A stretch of 64,000 bases of DNA from Schlegelella_A sp035995885 (GCA_035995885.1 DASYKC010000211.1:1-64000); one strand, 5' to 3'; counted from the first letter of the stretch, positions 17,809 through 26,900 are shown. Made by a program: numbers and translations. Notes: generated from the letters alone by a model not told the origin.

Positions 17809-19197
17809 TTGAAATCGCTGACATCACTTGATGTCGCCTGGGACTACGCCTCGGCGCACATCGCAAGCTTCGCTGCACGCTATCCCCGCACCCTCGCGGC
17901 CACGGTCTCCCTCGGCTTGGCCGGCTTCGCCGCGACCGCCTTCGGCATTGCGCCGCAGGTTCCCGACGCGGCCGACCTGCCGCAGCGGACGCTCGTGGAA
18001 AACGTAGCCACCGTCGACCTCCACACCCAGCTCGACGCGCTCGCCGAGCACGACCTCGACCTCTACCGGAGCGACGTCACCCGGGTCAGCGACACGGCCG
18101 ACTCGCTCCTGGCCCGGCTGAACGTCGCCGACGCCCGGGCGGCCGCTTTCCTGCGCAGCGACTCGGTCGCGAGGAAGCTTCTCGAAGGTCGCGCCGGCAA
18201 GCGCGTCCAGGTGCGCGTCGACTCGCGCGGCGCGCTCGAGGAGCTGGTGGCGCGCTACGCCGCGCCCGGCATCGACAAGCTGCCGACGCAGTTCACGCGG
18301 CTGCGCATCCAGCGCATCGCCGACAGGCTCGTCGCCGACACGGCCAACCTGCCGCTCACCTCGCAGATGCTGATGGCGGGCGGCACGATCCGCTCCTCGC
18401 TCTTCACCGCGACCGACGAAGCCGGCATTCCCGACGCCGTCGCGACGCAGCTGGCCGAGATCTTCGCCAACGACATCGACTTTCGCCGGGAACTCAAGCG
18501 CGGCGCGAGCTTTTCGGTCGTCTACGAAGCGCTCAGCGCCGACGGCGAGCAGATCACGTGGGGTCCGGTGACGGGCCGCGTCCTCGCCGCCGAGTTCGTC
18601 AACAAGGGACAGACGTTCTCGGCCATGTGGTTCAAGGACGGCGACGCCAAGGGCGGCTATTTCGGCCTCGACGGGCAGAGCAAGCAGCGCTCGTTCCTCG
18701 CCAGCCCGCTCGAGTTCTCGCGCGTGACTTCGGGCTTCGCGATGCGCATGCATCCCATCCTCAACAGCTGGAAGCAGCACAACGGCGTCGATTACGGCGC
18801 GCCGGTGGGCACACCGGTGCGAACGATCGGCGACGGCGTCGTCGAATTCGCCGGCTGGCAGAACGGGTACGGCAACGTCATCCATATCCGCCACAGCAAC
18901 GAGCGCTCGACGGTGTACGCGCACCTGAGCCGCATCGACGTCGGCAAGGGCCAGCGGGTCGACCAGGGCGTGATCATCGGCGCCGTCGGCCAGACCGGCT
19001 GGGCGACGGGGCCGCACCTTCATTTCGAGGTCAAGATCGACGGCCAGCAACAGGATCCCCTGTTGGTCGCGCAGACCTCGGAAGCGGCGGTCGTCGCACC
19101 GGCGTCGAAGGCGCGCTTCGGCCAGCTCGCGCTGAGCGTTCGCGCCCAACTCGGCGTCGCCGAGACGCTGCCGCGCACGCCGCTCCTCGGCGAGTAG
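17809..19197 (+). CDS. M23-family murein endopeptidase, membrane-anchored
   Basis: The 462-residue protein has an N-terminal membrane anchor or uncleaved signal (about residues 22-45), a periplasmic middle region related to the Csd3/OapA-type N-terminal domains, and a C-terminal LytM (M23) domain. Zinc ligands are intact: His324 and Asp328 in HNGVDYG, and His405 in GPHLHFE, with His372 in YAHLS and His403 completing the active site. It should cleave peptide cross-links of peptidoglycan during growth. The only start giving a full product is a TTG at 17809, with a weak ribosome-binding site. anmK follows after 82 bases, a wall-synthesis plus wall-recycling neighbourhood typical of betaproteobacteria. 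Confidence 0.92.
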   Translation: MKSLTSLDVAWDYASAHIASFAARYPRTLAATVSLGLAGFAATAFGIAPQVPDAADLPQRTLVENVATVDLHTQLDALAEHDLDLYRSDVTRVSDTADSLLARLNVADARAAAFLRSDSVARKLLEGRAGKRVQVRVDSRGALEELVARYAAPGIDKLPTQFTRLRIQRIADRLVADTANLPLTSQMLMAGGTIRSSLFTATDEAGIPDAVATQLAEIFANDIDFRRELKRGASFSVVYEALSADGEQITWGPVTGRVLAAEFVNKGQTFSAMWFKDGDAKGGYFGLDGQSKQRSFLASPLEFSRVTSGFAMRMHPILNSWKQHNGVDYGAPVGTPVRTIGDGVVEFAGWQNGYGNVIHIRHSNERSTVYAHLSRIDVGKGQRVDQGVIIGAVGQTGWATGPHLHFEVKIDGQQQDPLLVAQTSEAAVVAPASKARFGQLALSVRAQLGVAETLPRTPLLGE

Positions 19198-19279
19198 CGG
19201 CGATCGAAGGTCGCGCCATCGCGGTGCCGCGTCGGCGCCGGATCCACCGCAACGCCGAGGGCGCCTGCCGCGGCTGCCA

Positions 19280-20413
19280 ATGACATCGCTTTTCATCGGC
19301 TTGATGTCGGGTACCTCGCTCGACGGCATCGACGGCGTCGTCGTCGACTTCGCCGCGACGACCGGCCGCGCCGCGGTGCGGGTACTGGCCCATGCCAAGC
19401 GCCCCTTCGCGGCGACGCATCGCGCCGAGCTCGCCGCGCTCAACCGCTCCGGCGACGGCGAGATCCACCGCGCCGCGCTTGCCGCCAATGCGCTGGCCCG
19501 CGAGTACGCAGCGCTGGTCGAAACGCTCTGCGCCAACGCATCGCTGGCGCCTGACCGGATCGCGGCCATCGGCTGCCACGGCCAGACGGTCAGGCATCGT
19601 CCGGGCGAGTTCGACGGCGTCGGCTACACCGTGCAGATCAACGCGCCGGCGCTTCTCGCCGAGCTGACCGGCGTCGACGTCGTCGCCGACTTTCGCAGCC
19701 GCGACGTTGCCGCCGGCGGTCAGGGCGCACCGCTCGTTCCCGCCTTCCATCGCGCCCTCTTCGGCCGCGCCGATGCGACGGTCGCAGTGCTCAACCTCGG
19801 CGGCATCGCCAACCTCACCGTCCTGGGCGCCGACGGCGCGACGATCGCCTTCGATTGCGGCCCCGCGAACACCCTCCTCGACCTCTGGAGCGAGCGCTCG
19901 TCGGGACGCGCCTTCGACGGCGACGGTGCCGCCGCCGCGCGCGGCATCGTCGACCCGCGCCTTCTCGACGCGCTCCTGGCCGAGCCCTACTTCGCGCTGA
20001 CGCCGCCCAAGAGCACCGGCCTCGACCTCTTCAACGCGCAGTGGCTCGACGCCCGCCTCGACGCGGCCGATGCGCGAGCCCGGCTGCGCGCCGACGACAT
20101 CCAGGCGACCCTCGCCGAGCTCACCGTCCGCGTCGTCGCCGACGCCTGGCGACGTCAGGCCGCCGGCGCCGCCGAGCTGATCGTCTGCGGCGGCGGCGCC
20201 TTCAACGCCGACCTGATGCGGCGCCTGAGGCGCCTGCTCGCGCCGATTCCGGTGCTGGCGAGCGACGGCCGCGGTCTGCCCGCGGACCAGGTCGAGGCGG
20301 CGGCGTTCGCATGGCTCGCGCACGCCTTCGTCGATCGCGTTCCGGGCAACGTGCCGACTGCGACCGGCGCAGCCGGCCCGCGGATCCTCGGCGCGCTCTA
20401 TCCCGCGCGCTGA
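19280..20413 (+). CDS. anmK: Anhydro-N-acetylmuramic acid kinase
   Basis: The 377-residue enzyme phosphorylates and opens 1,6-anhydro-MurNAc to MurNAc-6-phosphate in cytoplasmic peptidoglycan recycling. It opens with the family signature FIGLMSGTSLDGIDGV and keeps GCHGQTVRHRP, DVVADFRSRDVAAGGQGAPLVP and the LNLGGIANLT and FDCGPANTLLD blocks of the ASKHA-type ATP fold. The size is normal for the family. It follows the M23 endopeptidase gene on the same strand and converges with erpA at a bidirectional hairpin. Confidence 0.96.
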   Translation: MTSLFIGLMSGTSLDGIDGVVVDFAATTGRAAVRVLAHAKRPFAATHRAELAALNRSGDGEIHRAALAANALAREYAALVETLCANASLAPDRIAAIGCHGQTVRHRPGEFDGVGYTVQINAPALLAELTGVDVVADFRSRDVAAGGQGAPLVPAFHRALFGRADATVAVLNLGGIANLTVLGADGATIAFDCGPANTLLDLWSERSSGRAFDGDGAAAARGIVDPRLLDALLAEPYFALTPPKSTGLDLFNAQWLDARLDAADARARLRADDIQATLAELTVRVVADAWRRQAAGAAELIVCGGGAFNADLMRRLRRLLAPIPVLASDGRGLPADQVEAAAFAWLAHAFVDRVPGNVPTATGAAGPRILGALYPAR

Positions 20414-20459
20414 AAGCGCCCCCGAAGACTCCCGGCGCGCCCACGCAGCGCCAAAGAAA

Positions 20460-20479
20460 AAGCCGCCTCGCGGCGGCTT
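20460..20479 (-). terminator. Rho-independent terminator of erpA
   Basis: GCCGCC and GGCGGC pair around a TCGC loop. Read on the minus strand the stem is followed by TTTTTCTTT, a proper U-tract. On the plus strand only TTGCTTC follows, so it may also stop anmK transcripts weakly. Confidence 0.85.
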
Positions 20480-20501
20480 GCTTCGGAGGCCTCGCGGCGA
20501 C

Positions 20502-20882
20502 TCAGGCGGAAAAGCTCGAGCCGCAGCCGCAAGTCGTCGTCGCGTTCGGGTTCTTGATGACGAACTGCGCACCCTGGAGGTCGTCCTTGTAGTCGATCTC
20601 GGCACCGGCGAGGTACTGCAGGCTCATCGCGTCGATGAGGAGGGTGACGCCGTTCTTGGCCATCGCCGTGTCGTCGTCGTTGACGATCTCGTCGAAGGTG
20701 AAGCCGTACTGGAATCCCGAGCAGCCGCCACCCTGCACGAAGACGCGCAGCTTCAGGTCGGGATTGCCCTCTTCGTCGACGAGCTCCTTGACCTTGTTGG
20801 CCGCGCTGTCGGTGAAGACGAGCGGCGGCGGGGGCGCATCGGCCTCCGGCGAGCTGACGATGTTGTCGGCGACTGCGCTCAT
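20502..20882 (-). CDS. erpA: Iron-sulfur cluster insertion protein ErpA
   Basis: The 126-residue A-type carrier delivers Fe-S clusters to apoproteins, notably those of isoprenoid synthesis. The three ligand cysteines are present: Cys54 in GGGCSGFQYGF and Cys118/Cys120 in the CGCGSSF tail. An N-terminal extension of about 20 residues rich in Ala and Pro precedes the conserved domain (VFTDSAANKVKEL). The ATG start at 20882 gives the length usual in Burkholderiales. It lies downstream of rplM-rpsI on the same strand but is separated from them by a terminator, so it likely has its own promoter in the 149-base gap. Confidence 0.96.
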   Translation of the reverse strand: MSAVADNIVSSPEADAPPPPLVFTDSAANKVKELVDEEGNPDLKLRVFVQGGGCSGFQYGFTFDEIVNDDDTAMAKNGVTLLIDAMSLQYLAGAEIDYKDDLQGAQFVIKNPNATTTCGCGSSFSA

Positions 20883-20981
20883 GCGACGCTCCAGAAATAG
20901 ACGAGAACCGCCATTATCGGCGAACCGCCGCGCCGACGAGCGCGACGGGGACAAGGACCAGATGCGGGCCGTGACCGAAAC

Positions 20982-21009
20982 GACAAGGCCGCCGGAAGGC
21001 GGCCCTGTC
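20982..21009 (-). terminator. Terminator hairpin after rpsI
   Basis: GACA-a-GGCCGCC pairs with GGCGGCC-c-TGTC around a GGAA loop, giving an 11-bp stem with one mismatch. On the minus strand a T-rich TTGTCGTTTC overlaps and follows the stem. It lies 23 bases past the rpsI stop. Confidence 0.75.
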
Positions 21010-21031
21010 ATGCCGATCCGGACGGGGCCGA

Positions 21032-21424
21032 TCAGCGCTTGCTGAACTGCTTCCTGCGGCGGGCGCCGTGCAGGCCGACCTTCTTCCGCTCGACCTCGCG
21101 GGCATCGCGGGTGACGAAGCCGGCGCGGCTGAGGTCGGGCTTCAGCGCCGCGTCGTAGTCGATCAGGGCGCGCGTGATGCCGTGCCGGACGGCGCCGGCC
21201 TGGCCGGTCTCGCCGCCACCGTGGACGTTGACCTTGACGTCGAAGGCGGCGTCGTTGGCGGTCAGCACGAGCGGCTGGCGCACGACCATGATCGACGTCT
21301 GGCGCCCGAAATATTCCTCGACCGGCTTGCCGTTGACGAGGATCTGGCCGCTGCCCTTCTTCATGAAGACGCGGGCGACCGACGATTTGCGCCGGCCTGT
21401 GCCGTAGTTCCAGTTTCCGATCAT
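21032..21424 (-). CDS. rpsI: Small ribosomal subunit protein uS9
   Basis: The 130-residue product is ribosomal protein S9, with the TGRRKSSVARV motif near the N-terminus, GLSRAGFVTRDAREVERKK-type C-terminal region (here LSRAGFVTRD) and the basic RRKQFSKR tail that reaches the P-site tRNA. The length is exactly typical. Its ATG overlaps the rplM stop by four bases (ATGA), the universal rplM-rpsI arrangement ensuring coupled synthesis. Confidence 0.98.
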   Translation of the reverse strand: MIGNWNYGTGRRKSSVARVFMKKGSGQILVNGKPVEEYFGRQTSIMVVRQPLVLTANDAAFDVKVNVHGGGETGQAGAVRHGITRALIDYDAALKPDLSRAGFVTRDAREVERKKVGLHGARRRKQFSKR

Positions 21425-21867
21425 CGCGGCGCGTCCTGAAGAATGTCGAGTTTCTTGGGTTGCTGCGCGGTGTGCGGATGCGTGTCGCCCGCATACACCT
21501 TCAGCTTCTTGATCATCGCGTAGCCGAGCGGGCCCTTGGGCAGCATGCCCTTGACGGCCTTCTCGAGCGCGCGGCCCGGGTGACGAGCCTGCATGTCCTT
21601 GAACTTGAGGCCGCGGATTCCGCCCGGGTAGCCGGAGTGCCGGTAGTAGATCTTGTCCTCGGCCTTGTTGCCGGTGACCCGGATCTTGTCGGCGTTGACG
21701 ATGACGATGAAATCGCCGGTATCGACGTGAGGCGTGTAGATGGCTTTGTGCTTGCCGCGCAGGCGGAGGGCGACTTCACTGGCCACCCTGCCCAAGACCT
21801 TGTCGGTCGCGTCGATCACAAACCACTCATGCGTCACTTCGGCGGCTTTGGCGCTGAAGGTTTTCAT
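21421..21867 (-). CDS. rplM: Large ribosomal subunit protein uL13
   Basis: Ribosomal protein L13 (148 residues; usual length 142-145) with the characteristic WFVIDATDKVLGRVASEVA, GDFIVIVNADKIRVTGNK and GMLPKGPLGYAMIKKLKVYAG blocks. The start at ATG 21867 gives the normal MKTFSAKA N-terminus. It is the first gene of the rplM-rpsI operon and is transcribed away from the GNAT gene across a 239-base region that carries a TATACT -10-like element on the minus strand. Confidence 0.98.
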   Translation of the reverse strand: MKTFSAKAAEVTHEWFVIDATDKVLGRVASEVALRLRGKHKAIYTPHVDTGDFIVIVNADKIRVTGNKAEDKIYYRHSGYPGGIRGLKFKDMQARHPGRALEKAVKGMLPKGPLGYAMIKKLKVYAGDTHPHTAQQPKKLDILQDAPR

Positions 21868-22005
21868 GGGTTCTGACGGTAGATTCAAGCCTCTTGCTGC
21901 GCCGACTCGGCCCCGCTTCGCAGTGGCGGGCTCTCGCTCGGTCGCCTGTATCCGAACGTCGCGAGACGGTCGATCTTCGCCGAGGCAGATGGCGAAAAGC
22001 CTTCG

Positions 22006-22011
22006 AGTATA
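22006..22011 (-). promoter_or_regulatory. Candidate -10 element of the rplM-rpsI operon
   Basis: TATACT is read on the minus strand 139 bases before the rplM ATG, in a strongly G/C-rich context. No convincing -35 hexamer is seen at 16-18 bases, so this is tentative. The long leader would leave room for ribosomal-protein autoregulation. Confidence 0.35.
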
Positions 22012-22085
22012 GCCGGTGTCGGGTGTGACAGCCGCCATCGCCGACGCCGCTGGAATGCGCTCCCTGGCCAAAGTCTCTACACTTC

Positions 22086-22095
22086 GGGTTAACCC
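22086..22095. promoter_or_regulatory. Perfect 10-bp palindrome upstream of the GNAT gene
   Basis: GGGTTAACCC lies 12 bases before the ATG at 22107, just after a TACACT sequence (22078-22083). It could be an operator overlapping the transcription start. Confidence 0.3.
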
Positions 22096-22106
22096 TAGGT
22101 ACATCC

Positions 22107-22832
22107 ATGAGTCTCCTGCCCGAACTGGACGCTCCCGTGCGCGACCCCACGCTGCCCACCGGCGAGCCTGTGACTCCGGCCGATTCGCCGGCGCGGCCGG
22201 GACGCGCCTGGGTGCCGATCCGCTCCCTCGGGCCGCGTCACCGCGAACGGATCGCCGCTCACCTGACCGCCCTCGACGAGCGCTCGCGCTACCTGCGCTT
22301 CGGCTACGCCGCCAGCGACGCGCACATCGCCCGCTACGTCGACACCCTCGACTTCGAGCACGATGAGGTCTTCGGCATCTTCAACCGGCGCCTCGAGCTG
22401 ATCGCCCTCGCCCACCTGGCGCACCGCCCCGAAGACGCCCCTCGCGGCAGGCCGGCGGCCTCCGAGTTCGGTGTCTCGGTGCTGCCCAACGCGCGACGCC
22501 GCGGCTTCGGTCGGCGCCTCTTCGAGCACGCCATGCTGCACGCGCGCAACCGCCAGGTCGAGACGATGTTCATCCATGCCCTGAGCGAAAACACGGCCAT
22601 GCTCAAGCTGGCACGCGGCGCCGGCGCGACCATCGAGCGCGACGGCTCGGAGTCGGAAGCCTGGCTCAAGCTGCCGCCGGATTCCTTCGCCTCGCATCTC
22701 GACCAGCTGCTTGTCGATCAGGCCGGCGAGATCGACTACCGCATCAAGGCGCAGGCGCGCCGCCCCGAGCCCGCCGCACCCGCCAGCCGCGACGACGCCG
22801 CGGCGGCAACCTCGGCTGACGCGGAGTCCTAG
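22107..22832 (+). CDS. GNAT-family N-acetyltransferase
   Basis: This 241-residue protein carries one GNAT domain (about 35-195). The acetyl-CoA-binding motif A is clear in SVLPNARRRGFGRRLFEHAM (the R-x-x-G-x-G loop), with motif B around MFIHALSENTAMLKLARGAGA. The N-terminal 35 residues are Pro-rich, and the last 35 are Ala/Arg-rich and probably disordered. Similar GNAT proteins in betaproteobacteria have no established substrate; small molecule or protein acetylation are both possible. It is divergent from rplM and followed 137 bases later by a DUF2726 gene. Confidence 0.85.
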   Translation: MSLLPELDAPVRDPTLPTGEPVTPADSPARPGRAWVPIRSLGPRHRERIAAHLTALDERSRYLRFGYAASDAHIARYVDTLDFEHDEVFGIFNRRLELIALAHLAHRPEDAPRGRPAASEFGVSVLPNARRRGFGRRLFEHAMLHARNRQVETMFIHALSENTAMLKLARGAGATIERDGSESEAWLKLPPDSFASHLDQLLVDQAGEIDYRIKAQARRPEPAAPASRDDAAAATSADAES

Positions 22833-22969
22833 CCGCTCGTCAGTTTTCGCATGGTCTTGGCCCGCCGCAGTCGTAAGAGGGATGGCCGGATCGGCGCAGT
22901 CGCCGCTAACATCCAACCCTTCGCCTGGCATGCACGCCGGGAATCCCGGCGCTCTGGATTGGACGGCTC

Positions 22970-23842
22970 GTGATGGAAAGGCTTCCGTGGATCGCAGCGG
23001 TGCTGGCGCTCTCGCTGCTCGCGGTCGTCATCCTCGTCGGGATCTGGATCCTGCGCCGCCCGAAGCGCCTGCCGCCGCTGCCCACCGAGTGGTCGCTGTC
23101 GGCGCGGCCGGTGTTCTCGACCGACGAGCGCCGCGTCTACAAGCTCTTGCGCGAAGCGCTGCCGCATCACATCGTTCTCTCGAAGCTGCCGCTGGTGCGC
23201 TTCTCGCAGCCGAGCGATCCGGCCGAGGTGCGCTTCTGGTACGACCTGCTCGGCGCCATCAACGTCACCTTCGCGGTCTGCAGCGCGAACGGCCGCGTCC
23301 TCGCCGCGATCGACCTCGACACCGACCGCGGCAACTCGCGCCGCATCCTGCAGATCAAGCAGTCGGTGCTGGGCGCCTGCCGCATCCGCTACCTGCGCTG
23401 CCCGGTCGACAACCTGCCGACGGCGGCGGAGCTGCAGCTGCTCGTGCCGAGCAGCACGGCAGCGACGGCACGCGGCCCGCAGCCCGGGATCGTGCCGCCG
23501 CGCGACCTCGACGAAGCACGCGATTCGCTCGCCAGCACCGTGGCGACGCGGCGCGCCCAGCGCAGCGCGCTCTGGCAGGATTCGTCGGTCTTCCAGGATT
23601 CGTTCTTCGCGCCGGACAGCCGGCTCGACAGCCTCGGCAACAGCGAGTTCGCATCGCTGTCGTTCGCGAATCCGCGCACGCCCGCAGCGCGCAGCGCCAA
23701 CGGCCACGACGCGACGCTGGGCGTCGTCGAGCGCAACGGCGCCGCGCCGTACCCGGCCGGCAAGTCCGGCGAAGACGGTGACGACACGGCGGGCGTCGTC
23801 GTCGACACGCCGTCGCCGCTCACCTCGCGCTCGCATCATTAG
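22970..23842 (+). CDS. DUF2726-like membrane-anchored protein
   Basis: The 290-residue protein has one N-terminal transmembrane helix (about residues 6-27, AAVLALSLLAVVILVGIWIL) followed by a basic stop-transfer segment, then a domain resembling DUF2726 (about 45-155): FSTDERRVYKLLREALP, FWYDLLGAINVTFAVC, VLAAIDLDTDRGNSRRILQIKQSVL. The last 120 residues are low-complexity. DUF2726 has a nuclease-like fold relationship (with topoisomerase/restriction-type cores) but no proven activity. The start is either GTG 22970 or the next codon ATG 22973. A 15-base palindrome (22936-22950) lies just upstream. Family call moderately sure; function unknown. Confidence 0.7.
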   Translation: MMERLPWIAAVLALSLLAVVILVGIWILRRPKRLPPLPTEWSLSARPVFSTDERRVYKLLREALPHHIVLSKLPLVRFSQPSDPAEVRFWYDLLGAINVTFAVCSANGRVLAAIDLDTDRGNSRRILQIKQSVLGACRIRYLRCPVDNLPTAAELQLLVPSSTAATARGPQPGIVPPRDLDEARDSLASTVATRRAQRSALWQDSSVFQDSFFAPDSRLDSLGNSEFASLSFANPRTPAARSANGHDATLGVVERNGAAPYPAGKSGEDGDDTAGVVVDTPSPLTSRSHH

Positions 23843-23874
23843 CCGCACGCGCCGGCCGCTGCCGGCGTTCATCG

Positions 23875-24942
23875 ATGGGCGCTGACGCTTCCTCCGACAC
23901 GGCCGCCGCCCAGGCGCCGTACACCGACCTCACTCCCGGCGGCGTTCTCGATGCGCTCGACGCGGTCGGGCTGTGGGGCGACGGCCGGCTGATCCAGCTC
24001 AACTCGTACGAGAACCGCGTCTTCCAGGTCTTCCTCGAAGGCGGCCGCGTCGTCGTCGCCAAGTTCTATCGGCCCGGCCGCTGGAGCGATGCGCAGATCC
24101 TCGAGGAGCACGCGTTCGCTGCCGAGCTCGCGCGCAGCGAGATCCCGGTCGCGGCGCCGATCCCGCTCGCACTCGACGCGCGCTCGCCGCACTTGGCCGC
24201 GGTCGCGAGCGCGGGCGCCACCCTCGCGCGCCTGAGCACCGATGCCGGCGCCGTCTACCGCTTCGGCGTCACCGAGCGGCTCGCCGGCCGCGCCCCCGAG
24301 CTCGAGGACGCCGAGGTGCGACGCTGGCTCGGCCGCTACATCGGCCGGCTCCACGCGGTCGGCGCGGTCGCGCCGTTCGCGCAGCGCATGACGCTCGACG
24401 TCGCGACCTACGGCGAGGCCAGCCGCGACTTCCTGCTCGCGCAGCGCCTCGTCTCCGACGACGTCGCCGAGCGCTGGCGCGTGCTCGCCGAGCAGGCGCT
24501 CGCCGTCTGCCGCGGCGCCTTCGCCGCGGTCGCGCCGCGGCAGATCCGCCTCCATGGCGACTGCCATCCGGGCAACATCCTCTGGACCGATGCCGGCCCG
24601 CATTTCGTCGACCTCGACGACGCCGTCATGGGGCCGGCGGTGCAGGACCTCTGGATGCTGCTCTCAGGCGATCGCGCCGCGATGACGCGCCAGCTCCTCG
24701 ACGTCCTTGAGGGCTACGAGGCGTTCATGGATTTCGACTGGCGCGAGCTGCGCCTGCTCGAGCCGCTGCGCACCTTGCGCATGCTCCACCACAGCGCCTG
24801 GATCGCGCGGCGCTGGAGCGATCCGACCTTCCCGATCAACTTCCCCTGGTTCGCGAGCCCGGCCTACTGGGCCGACCAGTGCACGCGCCTCGCCGAGCAG
24901 CTCGAGGCGATGGCCGAGCCGCCCCTCGGCGGGCCGGCCTGA
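23875..24942 (+). CDS. srkA: SrkA/YihE-type stress response serine/threonine kinase
   Basis: This 355-residue protein belongs to the APH-like kinase family of E. coli SrkA (328 residues), which protects cells under envelope and oxidative stress. The family N-terminus NSYENRVFQVFLEGGRVVVAKFYRPGRWS contains the ATP-binding lysine; the catalytic loop is HGDCHPGNILW (His227, Asp229, Asn233) followed by the metal-binding VDLDDAVMGP. These residues are all intact, so it should be active. It lies 32 bases after the DUF2726 gene on the same strand, possibly in one transcript, and converges with htpG. Confidence 0.92.
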   Translation: MGADASSDTAAAQAPYTDLTPGGVLDALDAVGLWGDGRLIQLNSYENRVFQVFLEGGRVVVAKFYRPGRWSDAQILEEHAFAAELARSEIPVAAPIPLALDARSPHLAAVASAGATLARLSTDAGAVYRFGVTERLAGRAPELEDAEVRRWLGRYIGRLHAVGAVAPFAQRMTLDVATYGEASRDFLLAQRLVSDDVAERWRVLAEQALAVCRGAFAAVAPRQIRLHGDCHPGNILWTDAGPHFVDLDDAVMGPAVQDLWMLLSGDRAAMTRQLLDVLEGYEAFMDFDWRELRLLEPLRTLRMLHHSAWIARRWSDPTFPINFPWFASPAYWADQCTRLAEQLEAMAEPPLGGPA

Positions 24943-24973
24943 CCTCGACGGTCGTCCCAGCAGGTGTCAGGCG

Positions 24974-25006
24974 GCAGCGCCGCCGGCAGAACGCCGCCGG
25001 CGCTGC
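24974..25006. terminator. Hairpin between convergent srkA and htpG
   Basis: GCAGCGCCG pairs with CGGCGCTGC across a 15-base G/C-rich loop. There is no U-tract in either direction, so termination efficiency is doubtful; it is placed exactly between the two stops. Confidence 0.45.
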
Positions 25007-25010
25007 GCCC

Positions 25011-26900
25011 TCAGGCGAGAAGCAGCGCGTTGACACGCCTCACGTAGGCGGCCGGATCCTCGAGCTGGCCGCCTTCGGCCAAGAGCGCCTGATCGAAGAG
25101 GATGCCGGCGAGGTCGTCGAAGCGCTCGCTCGACTCGAGCCGCTTGACCAGCGGATGCTCGGCGTTGACCTCGAGGATCGGCTGCGATGCCGGCGCGCCC
25201 TGCCCGGCCTGCTTCAGCAGGCGCGCGAGGTGGCCGCTCATGTCGCCCTCCTCGACGACGAGGCAGGCCGGCGAATCGACCAGTCGCGTCGTCACGCGAA
25301 CGTCCTTGGCGCGGTCCTTGAGCGAGATCCTGAGCCGCTCGAGCGTCGGCTTGAACGCGGTCGCGGCTTCCTCGGCCTGCTTCTTCTCGGCCTCGTCGGC
25401 GAGCTTGCCGAGGTCGACCGAGCCCTTGGCGACGCTTTGCAGCGGATGGCCGTCAAACTCGTAGAGATGCGAGAGCAGCCACTCGTCGACGCGGTCGGTG
25501 AGCAGCAGCACCTCGATGCCCTTCTTCTTGAAGATCTCGAGCTGCGGGCTGTTCCTGGCTGTCGCCAGCGTGTCGGCGGTGACGTAGTAGATCGCCTCCT
25601 GGCCTTCCTTCATGCGGCTCGCGTACTCCGGGAGCGACACGTTCTGGGTGCTGCCGTCGTCGTGCGTCGAGGCGAATCGGTAGAGCTTGGTGAGGCGATC
25701 ACGGTTGCCGTGGTCCTCGCCGATGCCTTCCTTGAGGACGACGCCGAAGTCCTTCCAGAAGGCGGCGTACTTGTCCTTCTCGGCGGCGTCCTCGCTCTCG
25801 GCGAGGCCCTCGAGCATCGACAGCACGCGCTTGGTCGAGCCTTCGCGGATCGCCTTGACGTCGCGGCTTTCCTGGAGCAGCTCGCGCGAGACGTTGAGCG
25901 GCAGATCGCTCGAATCGATCACGCCCTTGACGAAGCGCAGGTAGACCGGCATCAGCGCCTCGGCGTCGTCCATGATGAAGACGCGCTTGACGTAGAGCTT
26001 GACGCCGCCGCGCTTGTCGCGGTTCCAGAGATCGAAGGGCGCCTTCGCCGGGATGTAGAGCAGCTGCGTGTATTCGCTCCGGCCCTCGACCCGGTTGTGC
26101 GTGTAGGCGAGCGGCGCCTCGCTGTCGTAGCTGATCTGCTTGTAGAACTCCTCGTACTGCTCCTTGGTGATCTCGCTCTTCGGCCGCGACCAGAGCGCCG
26201 ACGCCTTGTTGACGGGCGCCCAGTCGCCCTTCGTGACCTGCTTCTTCGCCTCCTCGTCCCACTCCTCCTTCTGCATCAGGATCGGCAGCGAGATGTGGTC
26301 GGAATACTTCGAGATGATCGAGCGCAGCTTCCACGACGAGAGGAACTCCTCCTCGCCCTCGCGCAAGTGGAGGATGACGCTCGTGCCGCGCTCCGGCCGC
26401 GCGATCGTCTCGACCTCGAACTCGCCGGCGCCTTCGGAAGTCCAGCGCACGCCTTCTTCGGCCGGCAGGCCGGCGCGGCGCGACTCGACCGTGATCTTGT
26501 CGGCGACGATGAAGCCCGAGTAGAAGCCGACGCCGAACTGGCCGATCAGCTGCGCGTCCTTCTTCTGGTCGCCCTCGAGCGCCGACACGAACTCGCGCGT
26601 GCCGCTCTTGGCGATCGTGCCGAGGTTGGCGACCGCCTCTTCGGCCGACAGGCCGATGCCGTTGTCGGTGATCGTGATCGTCTTCGCGTCCTTGTCGAAG
26701 GCGACGCGCACCTCGAGCTCGGTTTTGCCCTCGTAGAGCTCGGGCTTGAGGGTCGCCTCGAAGCGCAGCTTGTCGCACGCGTCGGACGCGTTCGAGACCA
26801 GCTCGCGCAGGAAGATCTCCTTGTTCGAGTACAGCGAGTGGGTGACGAGGTGCAGGATCTGCTTGACCTCGGCCTGGAAGGAAAGGGTTTGCTTGTCCAT
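25011..26900 (-). CDS. htpG: Molecular chaperone HtpG (Hsp90)
   Basis: The 629-residue bacterial Hsp90 (E. coli 624) contains the GHKL ATPase domain with NKEIFLRELVSNASDACDKLR, ITDNGIGLSAEE and GQFGVGFYSGFIVADK, the middle domain (LYVKRVFIMDDAEALMPVYLRFVKGVIDSSDLPLNVSRE) and the C-terminal dimerisation domain. All nucleotide-binding motifs are intact. It is divergent from the DUF2167 gene, and the 135-base gap holds a near-consensus sigma32 promoter, matching its heat-shock role. Confidence 0.98.
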   Translation of the reverse strand: MDKQTLSFQAEVKQILHLVTHSLYSNKEIFLRELVSNASDACDKLRFEATLKPELYEGKTELEVRVAFDKDAKTITITDNGIGLSAEEAVANLGTIAKSGTREFVSALEGDQKKDAQLIGQFGVGFYSGFIVADKITVESRRAGLPAEEGVRWTSEGAGEFEVETIARPERGTSVILHLREGEEEFLSSWKLRSIISKYSDHISLPILMQKEEWDEEAKKQVTKGDWAPVNKASALWSRPKSEITKEQYEEFYKQISYDSEAPLAYTHNRVEGRSEYTQLLYIPAKAPFDLWNRDKRGGVKLYVKRVFIMDDAEALMPVYLRFVKGVIDSSDLPLNVSRELLQESRDVKAIREGSTKRVLSMLEGLAESEDAAEKDKYAAFWKDFGVVLKEGIGEDHGNRDRLTKLYRFASTHDDGSTQNVSLPEYASRMKEGQEAIYYVTADTLATARNSPQLEIFKKKGIEVLLLTDRVDEWLLSHLYEFDGHPLQSVAKGSVDLGKLADEAEKKQAEEAATAFKPTLERLRISLKDRAKDVRVTTRLVDSPACLVVEEGDMSGHLARLLKQAGQGAPASQPILEVNAEHPLVKRLESSERFDDLAGILFDQALLAEGGQLEDPAAYVRRVNALLLA

